Of a DNA stretch of 16,934 nt, positions 1-7,538 are shown piece by piece; the stretch's first letter is position 1; each line of letters opens with the position of its first letter. The notes below the pieces were generated by a model. That model worked only from the letters and a program-made list of their open reading frames with translations. It was not told the origin of the DNA and searched no databases. The position numbers and the translations under genes were made by a program. Origin of the DNA: an uncultured Sutterella sp. (lineage in GTDB: Bacteria; Pseudomonadota; Gammaproteobacteria; Burkholderiales; Burkholderiaceae_F); contig USAL01000030.1 in assembly GCA_900552545.1 (NCBI GenBank), positions 1-16,934 of the forward strand, read 5' to 3'.

Positions 1-1202
1 ACACTGGCCGTGAAGGCATTGAGCTTACCGACAACGAGGCGCTTTCCGGCAAGCAGGGCTCGCGGCGCGTAATCCGCGACCGGCTCGGGCGCATCGTCGA
101 AGACATCTGGGTGAAGGAGGGCGCCGTCGGCCACGACGTGGTGCTCTCGATCGATTCGCGCCTGCAGTTCATCGCCTTCAAGGCGCTTGAGGCGACGATT
201 GAGCGCCACAAGGCCAAGGGCGGGGCCGTCGTGGTGGTCGACGTCCGCACGGGCGAAGTGCTGGCGTTGAGCAGTTTTCCCACCTACGACCCCAATTCGC
301 GCCGCGTGGTGAATTTTGAAAACATCCGCAACCGCGTGATCACCGACACCTTCGAGCCCGGCTCGACGATGAAGCCCTTTGCGATCGCCAAGGCGCTCGA
401 TCTGGGCATCGTGCGTCCGGATACGCTCGTGCAGACCGCGCCCGGCAAGCTCACGATCGGCGATCGGACGATTGGTGATACGCACGACTACGGCATGATC
501 ACGGTAAGTCAGGTGGTCGCCAAGTCCTCCAACATCGGCACGAGCAAGATTGCGCTTGAAATGGATCCCAAGACGCTCTGGGACATGTATTCGGCCTTAG
601 GCTTCGGGCGTGCGCCCGAGGTGGAGCTTCCGGGCGCCGCAAGCGGCCGCCTGCGTCCTGCGAAGTCCTGGCGCCCGATCGAGCAGGCGACGATTTCCTA
701 CGGGCACGGCATTTCGGTGTCGCTGCTGCAGCTCGTGCGCGCCTATACGGCGCTCGCGCGCAACGGCGACGTGATCAACCTCACCTTCAAGCGCAGTGCG
801 GCGCCCGCGCAGGGCACGCAGATCTTTCGCCCCGAAGTGGCCCGACAGATGCGCTCGATGATGACCCAGACCGTGCAGGCCGGGGGAACCGCGCGGCGCG
901 TCTCGGTCGAGGGCTATACGATCGCGGGCAAGACCGGCACGGCCAACAAGATTGAAAACGGCGAATACGTCGACAAGTACGTGGCAAGCTTCGTGGGCAT
1001 GGCGCCCGCCGGACAGCCGCGCATCATCGTCGCCGTCATGGTCGACGAGCCTACGGCCGGCAGTCACTACGGCGGCACCGTGGCCGCGCCCGTCTTCAAC
1101 GAAGTGACCGCCAGCGCCCTGCAGTTGATCGGCGTGCACCCCGATGCCCTCAACTTCGGAGCGGCCCCTGGCATTTTGGTGAAAGGCTTGAGAAATGATT
1201 AA
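1..1202 (+). CDS. ftsI: Peptidoglycan D,D-transpeptidase FtsI (PBP3), 3' part
   Basis: Septum-specific class B penicillin-binding protein that crosslinks new peptidoglycan in the periplasm, working with FtsW. The 5' end lies outside the window; the reading frame is open from base 3, giving 399 visible residues. They start in the end of the N-terminal pedestal domain (TGREGIELTDNEALSG, then VIRDRLGRIVED) and contain the whole transpeptidase domain. All three active-site motifs are present: STMK (Ser codon 363-365), SSN (525-533) and KTG (930-938, in AGKTGTANK). The sequence around them (FEPGSTMKPF, SYGHGISVSLLQL) is typical of FtsI. The membrane anchor is not visible. The end overlaps murE by 8 bases, so the two are probably translationally coupled. 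PBP2 is the main alternative, but the dcw context and the neighbour murE make FtsI much the better call. Confidence 0.96.
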   Translation, partial: TGREGIELTDNEALSGKQGSRRVIRDRLGRIVEDIWVKEGAVGHDVVLSIDSRLQFIAFKALEATIERHKAKGGAVVVVDVRTGEVLALSSFPTYDPNSRRVVNFENIRNRVITDTFEPGSTMKPFAIAKALDLGIVRPDTLVQTAPGKLTIGDRTIGDTHDYGMITVSQVVAKSSNIGTSKIALEMDPKTLWDMYSALGFGRAPEVELPGAASGRLRPAKSWRPIEQATISYGHGISVSLLQLVRAYTALARNGDVINLTFKRSAAPAQGTQIFRPEVARQMRSMMTQTVQAGGTARRVSVEGYTIAGKTGTANKIENGEYVDKYVASFVGMAPAGQPRIIVAVMVDEPTAGSHYGGTVAAPVFNEVTASALQLIGVHPDALNFGAAPGILVKGLRND

Positions 1203-2820
1203 GAAGACTTGCGCCGATGCGCAGGCTAAGAATGTAAAGGTGCCTGAGCAACAGGAAGAGATCCTCGAGGCGTGTGAAGCGTGGCTCGCCAAGGTGGCGC
1301 CTGCCTGCGCCCGCATTCAGATCGACTCGCGCCGCGTCGAGCAGGGTGACGTCTTTGCGGCGATCCGCGGGGGCGCCGTCGACGGGCTCTCCTATGCGCC
1401 GGTTGCGGCCTCGCGCCACGCCTCGGCCATGCTCGTTGAGGATCGCGAGGATTTGCTGGGCAAGAACGCAGGCCTTCCGATGCACGTCGTGCCGGGCTTG
1501 AAGACGCTCTTGGGCGAAGTCGCCTCGCGCTTTTACGGTCGCCCCTCGGCGCACATGCGCGGCGCGGCCGTCACAGGCACCAACGGCAAGACGAGCATCA
1601 GCCACTGGGTTGGCGCGGCGTTGACGCGCCTGCATCACCCCTGTGCGGTGATCGGCACGATCGGCGCGTTCTTAAACGGCCGCGAGCTGCCCGCTCCGTC
1701 GCTCACGACTCCCGACGCGGCAAGCATGCAGGAGATTCTTGCCTCGGCCTATTCGCTCGGGGCGCAGGCTTTTGCGCTTGAGGCAAGTTCCATCGGCCTT
1801 GAGCAGGGACGCCTGAAGGGCACTCAGCTGGAGACCGCGGCCTTCACGAACCTCACGCGCGACCATCTCGACTATCACAAGACGCTTGAAGCCTACGAGC
1901 GCGCCAAGGCGATTCTCTTTACCTGGCCGGGATTGAGAAACGCCGTCGTCAACATCGATGATCCGGCGGGCGTGCGGCTTGCGCACATCGCGCTTGATCA
2001 CGGCGTGCGGCTCATCACGTATTCGCTCGAAGGAAAGACCCTGGCGGGCGGCGAGGCCATCAACGCAGAGGCCATCGAAAACCTCCCCCACGGCATCGGC
2101 TTTACCGTGCACTGGCATGGTGCTGATTATCCGGTGCGCGCGTCGGTGATCGGGCGCTTCAACGTCTCGAACCTCCTTGCAACGGCTGGCATTCTGCTTA
2201 CCTTCGGCATTGATGCGCCGGCCGTTTTTGCGCAGCTTGAGCGCCTCACGGCTCCGGCCGGGCGCCTTGAGGTGGTGCGCTCGGGATCGTCGAGCGAGAG
2301 CGCCTTTGCCTCCGGTCCCTTTGCTGATCCCCTTGTCATCGTTGATTACGCACATACGCCGGACGCCCTCATCAAGGTCATGACGGCTTTAAACGAAGTG
2401 CTCGCTTCGCGTCCGGGCGGGGTGCTTTCGACCGTCTTTGGCGCCGGGGGCGACCGCGACCACGGCAAGCGCCCGTTGATGGGCGCGGCGGCCGGAAGCC
2501 TCTCGGGGCGCATCGTGATCACAAGCGACAATCCCCGAAGCGAAGACCCGCAGGCGATTGCCGAGGCGGTGGCCGCGGGCGTGGCCGAAGCAGACCGCGC
2601 AAAGATGACGGTCGAGCTCGATCGTCGGCGCGCGATCATCGAGGCCGTCTGCGCGGCCGGCGCCAACGACATCGTTCTCATCGCCGGCAAGGGGCACGAA
2701 ACCTATCAGGAGGTCAACGGCGTGCGCTCGCACTTTAGCGACGTGCAGGTCGCCCGCGAGGCGCTCCTGGAGCGCCACGCCCGCATCCTCCGGCAAAAGG
2801 AGGCCGAAGGTCTCGGCTAG
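1195..2820 (+). CDS. murE: UDP-MurNAc-L-Ala-D-Glu:meso-diaminopimelate ligase MurE
   Basis: Cytoplasmic ATP-dependent ligase that adds the third stem-peptide residue. The protein has 541 residues, somewhat longer than E. coli MurE (about 495). Mur-ligase domains are in normal order: N-terminal UDP-binding domain (DSRRVEQGDVF at about 44-54), ATP-binding P-loop GTNGKTS at 128-134, NLTRDHLDYH at 219-228, YERAK at 234-238 with Lys238 as the expected carbamylated lysine, DYAHTPD at 384-390, and DNPR at 445-448. DNPR is the meso-DAP recognition motif; lysine-adding enzymes have other residues there. The ATG at 1195 sits inside the end of ftsI (ATGATTAA), behind a purine-rich GAAAGG stretch, and fits the family N terminus. 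About 35 extra residues precede the conserved start. A 167-bp spacer follows before murF. Confidence 0.97.
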   Translation: MIKKTCADAQAKNVKVPEQQEEILEACEAWLAKVAPACARIQIDSRRVEQGDVFAAIRGGAVDGLSYAPVAASRHASAMLVEDREDLLGKNAGLPMHVVPGLKTLLGEVASRFYGRPSAHMRGAAVTGTNGKTSISHWVGAALTRLHHPCAVIGTIGAFLNGRELPAPSLTTPDAASMQEILASAYSLGAQAFALEASSIGLEQGRLKGTQLETAAFTNLTRDHLDYHKTLEAYERAKAILFTWPGLRNAVVNIDDPAGVRLAHIALDHGVRLITYSLEGKTLAGGEAINAEAIENLPHGIGFTVHWHGADYPVRASVIGRFNVSNLLATAGILLTFGIDAPAVFAQLERLTAPAGRLEVVRSGSSSESAFASGPFADPLVIVDYAHTPDALIKVMTALNEVLASRPGGVLSTVFGAGGDRDHGKRPLMGAAAGSLSGRIVITSDNPRSEDPQAIAEAVAAGVAEADRAKMTVELDRRRAIIEAVCAAGANDIVLIAGKGHETYQEVNGVRSHFSDVQVAREALLERHARILRQKEAEGLG

Positions 2821-2838
2821 AGGCAGATGCCAAAACCC

Positions 2839-2858
2839 GAGCGTCTCAAAGGACGCTT
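2839..2858 (+). other. Small hairpin after murE
   Basis: GAGCGTC (2839-2845) can pair with GACGCTT (2852-2858) around a six-base loop; the outermost pair is G-U. No T-run follows, so it does not look like an intrinsic terminator. It could be an mRNA-processing or stability element, or chance in GC-rich DNA. Confidence 0.3.
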
Positions 2859-2909
2859 CTGAAAAATACACGACCCCATTAAACGAACAAGACGCCGCGG
2901 CGCGCGGGA

Positions 2910-2937
2910 AAGCGCAAATAAGCGCAAAAAGCGAAAA
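2910..2937 (+). repeat. Three tandem AAGCGCAAA-like repeats with phased A-tracts
   Basis: In the murE-murF spacer, AAGCGCAAA occurs at 2910-2918 and 2920-2928, followed by AAGCGAAAA at 2929-2937, a period of 9-10 bp. The A-runs therefore fall about one helical turn apart, and another A6 run lies at 2972-2977. Such phasing usually bends DNA. The block sits 50-80 bp upstream of the murF ATG. No convincing -35/-10 pair was seen with it. Confidence 0.5.
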
Positions 2938-2987
2938 AGAGTGAATCGCGACAGCGCCGCGAGAAGAAGAGAAAAAAGCAGGAAATC

Positions 2988-4472
2988 ATGTCTGAAGTCA
3001 CCGGCTGGAACATCCGAACGCTTATCCATGCCCTCGGCGACGAGGTGATCGAGGTGCGCGGCAACTCGGGCATCGTCTTCGGCGAGATCACCACCGACAG
3101 CAGGCGCATCACCAAGGACTGCGTCTTCATCGCCATCAAGGGCGAGCGCTTTGACGGACACGACTTCGTCGTGCAGGCCGCACAGGCCGGTGCCGGCGTC
3201 GTGATCGTCGAGCGCTGGCAGGACACGGGCTGCACGCAGGTGCTCGTGCGCGATACGCTCGAGGCCTACGGGCGGCTTGCGGCCGTCTGGCGCGCGCAGT
3301 TTGCCATTCCCTTGATCTGCGTGGTGGGCAGCAACGGCAAGACAACCACGACGCAGATGATCGCCTCGATTCTGCGCACGGCCTGCGGCAAGGAGGCGAT
3401 CGTCGCCACCCGCGGCAACTTCAACAACCACATCGGCGTGCCGCAGATGCTCCTTGAGCTCAACGCAGGCACCAAGGCGGCCGTGATCGAGGCCGGCATG
3501 AACCACCCGGGCGAGATGGCGCGGCTTGTGAGCTGGATTCGCCCCACGGTGGTCGTCATCACGAACGCCCAGCGCGAGCATCAGGAGTTTCTCGACGGCG
3601 TCGAGGCTAGCGCCCGGGAAAACGGCCTCGCGATCGTCGCGCTCTCCGCCAAAGGCACGGCCGTGCTGCCCGCAAAGGACAAGTGTCTGCCCTTGTGGGG
3701 CGACCTCGTGCGCGCCCGCGGCTGCAGGCTTCTCACCTATGCCCGCGGCGAGGCGGGAACCGAAGCCGACGAGTCAACGGCCATCGAGGCCGACATCACC
3801 GTCTCTTCTTCGGGCACGGCGGGCGACGAGGCGATCGTGATCGAGCGCCGCGGCCTTGCGCTTGACGAGGCGCCGCAGACTGCGGAAGGCGGGGAGGGCG
3901 CGGGCGATTCGGCGCGGATGACTTCCGTCTTGAAGCTTGCTGGTCGCCATGCACTGCACGATGCGGCCGCGGCCGCCGCTGCGTCGCTTGCGATCGGCGT
4001 GCGTCCCGAGGCGGTGGCGCGGGGCCTTGCGGACTTCAAGCCCGTTGCCGGGCGCGGCGTGCACTACCTTCTGCGCAACGGCGCGATTCTCATTGACGAT
4101 GCGTACAATGCCAACCCCGACAGCATGCGGGCTGCGATCGACGTCTTGGCCGACATGCCGGGGCCCCGTGTGCTCGTTGTGGGCGACATGGCCGAGACCG
4201 GGTCGCATGCCGAGGACTACCATGCCGAGATCGGCGAATACGCCAAAAAGCGCGGCATCGACAGGCTTCTGGCCGCAGGCGAATACATGCGCTTTGCCGT
4301 GGAGGCCTTCGGCATCGGTGCGCGGCACTTCGAGACGATCGAAGAGCTCACCCACGCCGCGCAGGTCGCCGCTCAGACGCCGGGAACGTTGCTTGTGAAG
4401 GCCTCCAACACCGCCGGCCTTTCGCGCGTGGTCGACGCCGTGAAGACGGCTATGTCGGCAAAGCTCGCTTAA
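2988..4472 (+). CDS. murF: UDP-MurNAc-tripeptide:D-alanyl-D-alanine ligase MurF
   Basis: Adds the D-Ala-D-Ala dipeptide made by Ddl to UDP-MurNAc-tripeptide in the cytoplasm, completing the pentapeptide. The protein has 494 residues against about 450 in E. coli. Visible features are TTDSRRI at 36-41, P-loop GSNGKTT at 114-120, GNFNNHIGVP at 143-152, EAGMNHPGEM at 168-177, NAQREHQEF at 193-201, GRHALHDAAAA at 319-329, and DDAYNANPDSM at 370-380. The AQREHQEF form resembles Burkholderiales MurF as I remember it. Residues about 253-312 are a low-complexity, acidic and Gly/Ala-rich stretch that accounts for most of the extra length; it lies before the GRHA motif of the central-to-C-terminal junction. 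The ATG is preceded by AGGA (2980-2983), four bases away. The gene stands apart from both neighbours by more than 120 bp. Confidence 0.97.
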   Translation: MSEVTGWNIRTLIHALGDEVIEVRGNSGIVFGEITTDSRRITKDCVFIAIKGERFDGHDFVVQAAQAGAGVVIVERWQDTGCTQVLVRDTLEAYGRLAAVWRAQFAIPLICVVGSNGKTTTTQMIASILRTACGKEAIVATRGNFNNHIGVPQMLLELNAGTKAAVIEAGMNHPGEMARLVSWIRPTVVVITNAQREHQEFLDGVEASARENGLAIVALSAKGTAVLPAKDKCLPLWGDLVRARGCRLLTYARGEAGTEADESTAIEADITVSSSGTAGDEAIVIERRGLALDEAPQTAEGGEGAGDSARMTSVLKLAGRHALHDAAAAAAASLAIGVRPEAVARGLADFKPVAGRGVHYLLRNGAILIDDAYNANPDSMRAAIDVLADMPGPRVLVVGDMAETGSHAEDYHAEIGEYAKKRGIDRLLAAGEYMRFAVEAFGIGARHFETIEELTHAAQVAAQTPGTLLVKASNTAGLSRVVDAVKTAMSAKLA

Positions 4473-4559
4473 GTGCCTAGGTGGTGCGCGTCCTCCTTCT
4501 TTGAGGGTTCAAGTCTTCCAACGCCTCAATTCTTCCGTGCAGAGGCATCCCCATAAGGC

Positions 4560-4594
4560 GGGTGCTCTTTGCACCCCTAACTGAAAGTTTTTTT
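4560..4594 (+). promoter_or_regulatory. Hairpin and T-run directly before mraY
   Basis: GGGTGC (4560-4565) and GCACCC (4571-4576) form a perfect 6-bp stem with loop TCTTT. A minor AACT/AGTT stem (4579-4589) leads into a run of seven T (4588-4594) ending two bases before the mraY ATG at 4597. The layout resembles a weak terminator or attenuator, but the main stem is 11 bases from the T-run, so termination is doubtful. It could instead affect translation start. A Shine-Dalgarno-like GAAAG is at 4583-4587. Confidence 0.35.
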
Positions 4595-4596
4595 CG

Positions 4597-5751
4597 ATGC
4601 TTCTTTCGTTTTTTCAATGGCTCGCTGAGGACATCAGCTTTTTCTCGGTCTTCAACTACCTGAGCCTTAGAGCCGTGATGGCCGCCCTCACGGCCATGCT
4701 GATCGGCTTTTGCGCCGGCCCCTGGGTGATCCGGGAATTGAAGAAGTTGAAGATCGGCCAGGCCGTGCGCACGTGCGGACCCAAGACGCACCTTGTCAAG
4801 GACGGTACGCCCACCATGGGCGGCGTTTTGACGCTCGTCTCGATCGGCATCTCCTCGCTTTTGTGGATGGATCTTGCCAACCGCTTCGTCTGGGTCGTCC
4901 TTTTTGTGACGATCGGCTACGGAATCGTGGGCTGGAGCGACGACTACCGCAAGGTCGTGCATCACGATCCGCACGGCATGAGCGCAAGGGAGAAGTTCGG
5001 TTGGCAGAGCCTGATCGGCTTTTTTGCGGCCATCTATCTTGCCTTTGCGGTGTCGATGCCCGAAAACACGCGCATCATCCCGATGGTGCTTTCCTGGTTT
5101 GAAAACGGCTTTGCGATCGAGCAGCTCGACAAGCTCGCGCTCACCGTGCCCTTTTTCAAGCAGATCGCCTTTCCCTTCGGTGTCTGGGGCTTCATCGTGC
5201 TCACCTACATCGTGATCGTGGGCACCTCGAACGCCGTGAACCTCACCGACGGGCTCGACGGTCTGGCGATCATGCCCTGCGTGATGGTGGGCTCGGCGCT
5301 CGGCATCTTCGCCTACGTCGTGGGGCGCCCCGACTTCTCGCAGTACCTTTACTTTGAGTACATTCCGGGCGCGGGCGAGCTTGTCGTCGTCTGCGCGGCG
5401 ATTGCAGGCGCCGGGCTCGCCTTTTTGTGGTTCAATTGCTATCCGGCGCAGGTCTTCATGGGAGACGTCGGCGCTCTCGCTCTGGGCGGGGCGCTCGGCA
5501 CGATCGCCGTGATCACGCGTCAGGAGATCGTTCTGGCGATCATGGGCGGCATCTTCGTCGTCGAAACCGTTTCGGTCATGATCCAGACGACGTATTTTCG
5601 ACTCACGCACGGCAAGCGCTTCTTTCTCATGGCGCCGATTCACCACCATTTTGAGCTCAAGGGCTGGAAGGAGACGCAGGTCGTCGTGCGCTTCTGGATC
5701 ATCACCTTCATTCTGGTGCTGATCGGCTTGAGCACGCTCAAGATCAGATAA
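4597..5751 (+). CDS. mraY: Phospho-MurNAc-pentapeptide transferase MraY
   Basis: Integral inner-membrane enzyme that moves phospho-MurNAc-pentapeptide from UDP onto undecaprenyl phosphate, making lipid I. The 384-residue protein starts like E. coli MraY (WLAEDISFFSVFNYLSLRAV), which supports the ATG at 4597. Conserved pieces are KTHLVKDGTPTMGG at 63-76, the catalytic aspartate pair DD at 115-116 in GWSDDYRKV, NLTDGLDGLA at 215-224, FMGD at 287-290 with Asp290 corresponding to the third catalytic Asp, and PIHHHFELKGW at 347-357. About ten hydrophobic segments are visible. Extra length relative to E. coli (360) lies around residues 155-190, as in many betaproteobacteria. The start has a poor ribosome-binding site and is preceded by seven T and CG. 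Confidence 0.97.
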   Translation: MLLSFFQWLAEDISFFSVFNYLSLRAVMAALTAMLIGFCAGPWVIRELKKLKIGQAVRTCGPKTHLVKDGTPTMGGVLTLVSIGISSLLWMDLANRFVWVVLFVTIGYGIVGWSDDYRKVVHHDPHGMSAREKFGWQSLIGFFAAIYLAFAVSMPENTRIIPMVLSWFENGFAIEQLDKLALTVPFFKQIAFPFGVWGFIVLTYIVIVGTSNAVNLTDGLDGLAIMPCVMVGSALGIFAYVVGRPDFSQYLYFEYIPGAGELVVVCAAIAGAGLAFLWFNCYPAQVFMGDVGALALGGALGTIAVITRQEIVLAIMGGIFVVETVSVMIQTTYFRLTHGKRFFLMAPIHHHFELKGWKETQVVVRFWIITFILVLIGLSTLKIR

Positions 5752-5754
5752 AAA

Positions 5755-5812
5755 GCGCCGCAATAGAGGCGCAAGCCCGGCCGGGGCCGATCGTCGAAAG
5801 AGGAACGCCTCT
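5755..5812 (+). other. Competing inverted repeats in the mraY-murD spacer
   Basis: GCGCC (5755-5759) can pair with GGCGC (5768-5772). Alternatively AGAGGCG (5765-5771) can pair with CGCCTCT (5806-5812), enclosing the perfect palindrome CCCGGCCGGG (5776-5785). The two pairings use the same bases and exclude each other. No T-run follows. Function unknown; such structures arise easily by chance in GC-rich DNA. Confidence 0.3.
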
Positions 5813-5846
5813 GCCGCGGCGGGAATGTTTGCAAGGACGCATAAAA

Positions 5847-7538
5847 ATGCAGGACGCTCAGCAGTCGGCTTCGATGCAAAAGAACTTCACGCGCAGCGTT
5901 GGCGGCGAACAAGCCTTCGTGCGCGTACCCAACGGCCGCCGGGCGCTCGTGCTCGGCTGCGGCGCTTCGGGTGCGGCGGCGGCAAGGTTTCTGCACCGCC
6001 GCGGCTGGCAGGTGTCGGTCGCCGATACGCGCGAGACGCCGCCCGCGGCAGCCGCGCTCAAAAGCGAAGGCATCGCCTTTGCGGGCGGGGGGCTCTCGGC
6101 GGACATGGTAAGCGAGGATCTCGACCTTCTCGTGATGAGCCCGGGACTGTCGCCCGAGCACTCCGCAGCGGCCCCGTTGGTTGCGCGCGCAAAGAGCCTC
6201 CAATTCGACATCGCGGGCGAAATCGAGCTTTTTGCCCGCGAATTGAAGCGCCTTGCGGCTTTCCGACACTATCGGCCGCTCGTCATTGCGATTACGGGCA
6301 CCAACGGCAAAACGACGACCACCACGATCGTCGGAAAGATGGCCGCAGCCTGCGGCAAGAGCGTCTGTGTGGCGGGCAACATCGGACCCAATGCGGTCGC
6401 CGAACTCGACCGCCTTCTCACGGCCAACGAGCTTCCTGAGGTCTGGGTGCTTGAGCTTTCGAGCTTTCAGCTTGAGACGACGGTGAGCCTCACGTGCGAC
6501 GCGGCGGCCTTCTTGAACCTCACCGAAGATCACGTCGACTGGCATGGGTCGATGGGGGCCTATGCCGCTGCGAAGGGCCGCATCTTCTCGGTTTCGACCA
6601 AGCGGGTGTTGAACGCCGACGATCCGGTCGTGATGCAGTGCGCCGAAGGCGTCGACCCGGCCCTGGTGGAGGTCTTTAGCGACGCCGACCCCAAGGAAGG
6701 GCCGTTCGAAAACTGGGGCATTGCAAAGGACGCAGGGCTTGAGTGGCTTGCCTATATGCCGAGGACGCCTGCGGCCGCAACCAAGATCGAGCGGCTTGCC
6801 GCCGAGCCGGTGGAAAAGACGCTCCTCATGCCGGTCGACGCGCTTCTCATCCGCGGCCGCCACAATGCGATGAATGCGCTGGCGGCGCTGGCGCTCGTCA
6901 AATCCACGGGGCTCCCGCTTGGGCCCGCGCTTGAAGCGCTCAAGAGCTACAAGGGCGAGCCGCACCGCGTGCAGCCCGTGCTTGCGATCGAGAGGATCGA
7001 ATTCATCGACGACAGCAAGGGCACCAACGTGGGTGCGACGATTGCCGCGCTCGAGGGCCTGGGAAAATCCGGCAAGAAGAGCTCGATCATTCTGGGCGGC
7101 GACGGCAAGGGCCAGAACTTTGCACCCTTGGCAGAGAGCCTTGCGCGCTGGGCCGTGCATGCCGTGCTGCTCGGGCGCGATGCGCCCAAGATCCGCGAGG
7201 CGCTTGAAGCCGCGCACGTCGCCTATGAAGAGGCGGGCGTTGACTTTGAAGCGGCGGTCGATGCCGCCTGGCGCGCGGCGCGCGAGGCGAAGAGCGCGGG
7301 CGACGACGTTGTCGTGCTCTTGTCGCCCGCGTGCGCAAGCTGGGACATGTTCAGCAACTATGCCGAGCGCAGCGCGCGGTTCGTGGCGCGCGCACAGAAG
7401 ATTGCCGGGGACGTCGCTCAAAGCGCCGATGGCAATAAGGCTCAGGCAGAAGAAGCCGTCGAGAAAAGCGCCGAGACCACGGAACCTGAACCCGAAGCGA
7501 ACGATGCCGGGGCGCAGCCGCCCCAAGGAGCGTCCTGA
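5847..7538 (+). CDS. murD: UDP-MurNAc-L-alanine:D-glutamate ligase MurD
   Basis: Cytoplasmic ligase adding D-Glu, the second stem-peptide residue. I chose the ATG at 5847 (563 residues) because AAGGA lies nine bases before it; an in-frame TTG at 5829 has no better support. Visible features are the Rossmann-like start ALVLGCGASGAAAARFL (about 33-49), P-loop GTNGKTT at 151-157, NLTEDHVDWHG at 224-234, YAAAKGRIF with Lys243 as the expected carbamylated lysine, GRHNAMNA at 337-344, DDSKGTN at 388-394, and SPACASWDMF at 493-502. E. coli MurD has 438 residues. The excess is an N-terminal leader of about 30, an insertion near 280-325 and a disordered-looking Ala/Glu-rich tail of about 45 residues (from about 519). 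Its stop overlaps the ftsW start by one base, with the ftsW ribosome-binding site inside murD. Confidence 0.96.
   Translation: MQDAQQSASMQKNFTRSVGGEQAFVRVPNGRRALVLGCGASGAAAARFLHRRGWQVSVADTRETPPAAAALKSEGIAFAGGGLSADMVSEDLDLLVMSPGLSPEHSAAAPLVARAKSLQFDIAGEIELFARELKRLAAFRHYRPLVIAITGTNGKTTTTTIVGKMAAACGKSVCVAGNIGPNAVAELDRLLTANELPEVWVLELSSFQLETTVSLTCDAAAFLNLTEDHVDWHGSMGAYAAAKGRIFSVSTKRVLNADDPVVMQCAEGVDPALVEVFSDADPKEGPFENWGIAKDAGLEWLAYMPRTPAAATKIERLAAEPVEKTLLMPVDALLIRGRHNAMNALAALALVKSTGLPLGPALEALKSYKGEPHRVQPVLAIERIEFIDDSKGTNVGATIAALEGLGKSGKKSSIILGGDGKGQNFAPLAESLARWAVHAVLLGRDAPKIREALEAAHVAYEEAGVDFEAAVDAAWRAAREAKSAGDDVVVLLSPACASWDMFSNYAERSARFVARAQKIAGDVAQSADGNKAQAEEAVEKSAETTEPEPEANDAGAQPPQGAS

Noticed and set aside
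4477..5763. 428-codon open frame on the - strand opposite mraY
   Set aside because: It mirrors a complete, well-conserved mraY; the product is a charged low-complexity sequence with no motif.
5829..5846. Earlier TTG start for murD
   Set aside because: The ATG at 5847 has a well-placed AAGGA; the extra six residues have no family support.
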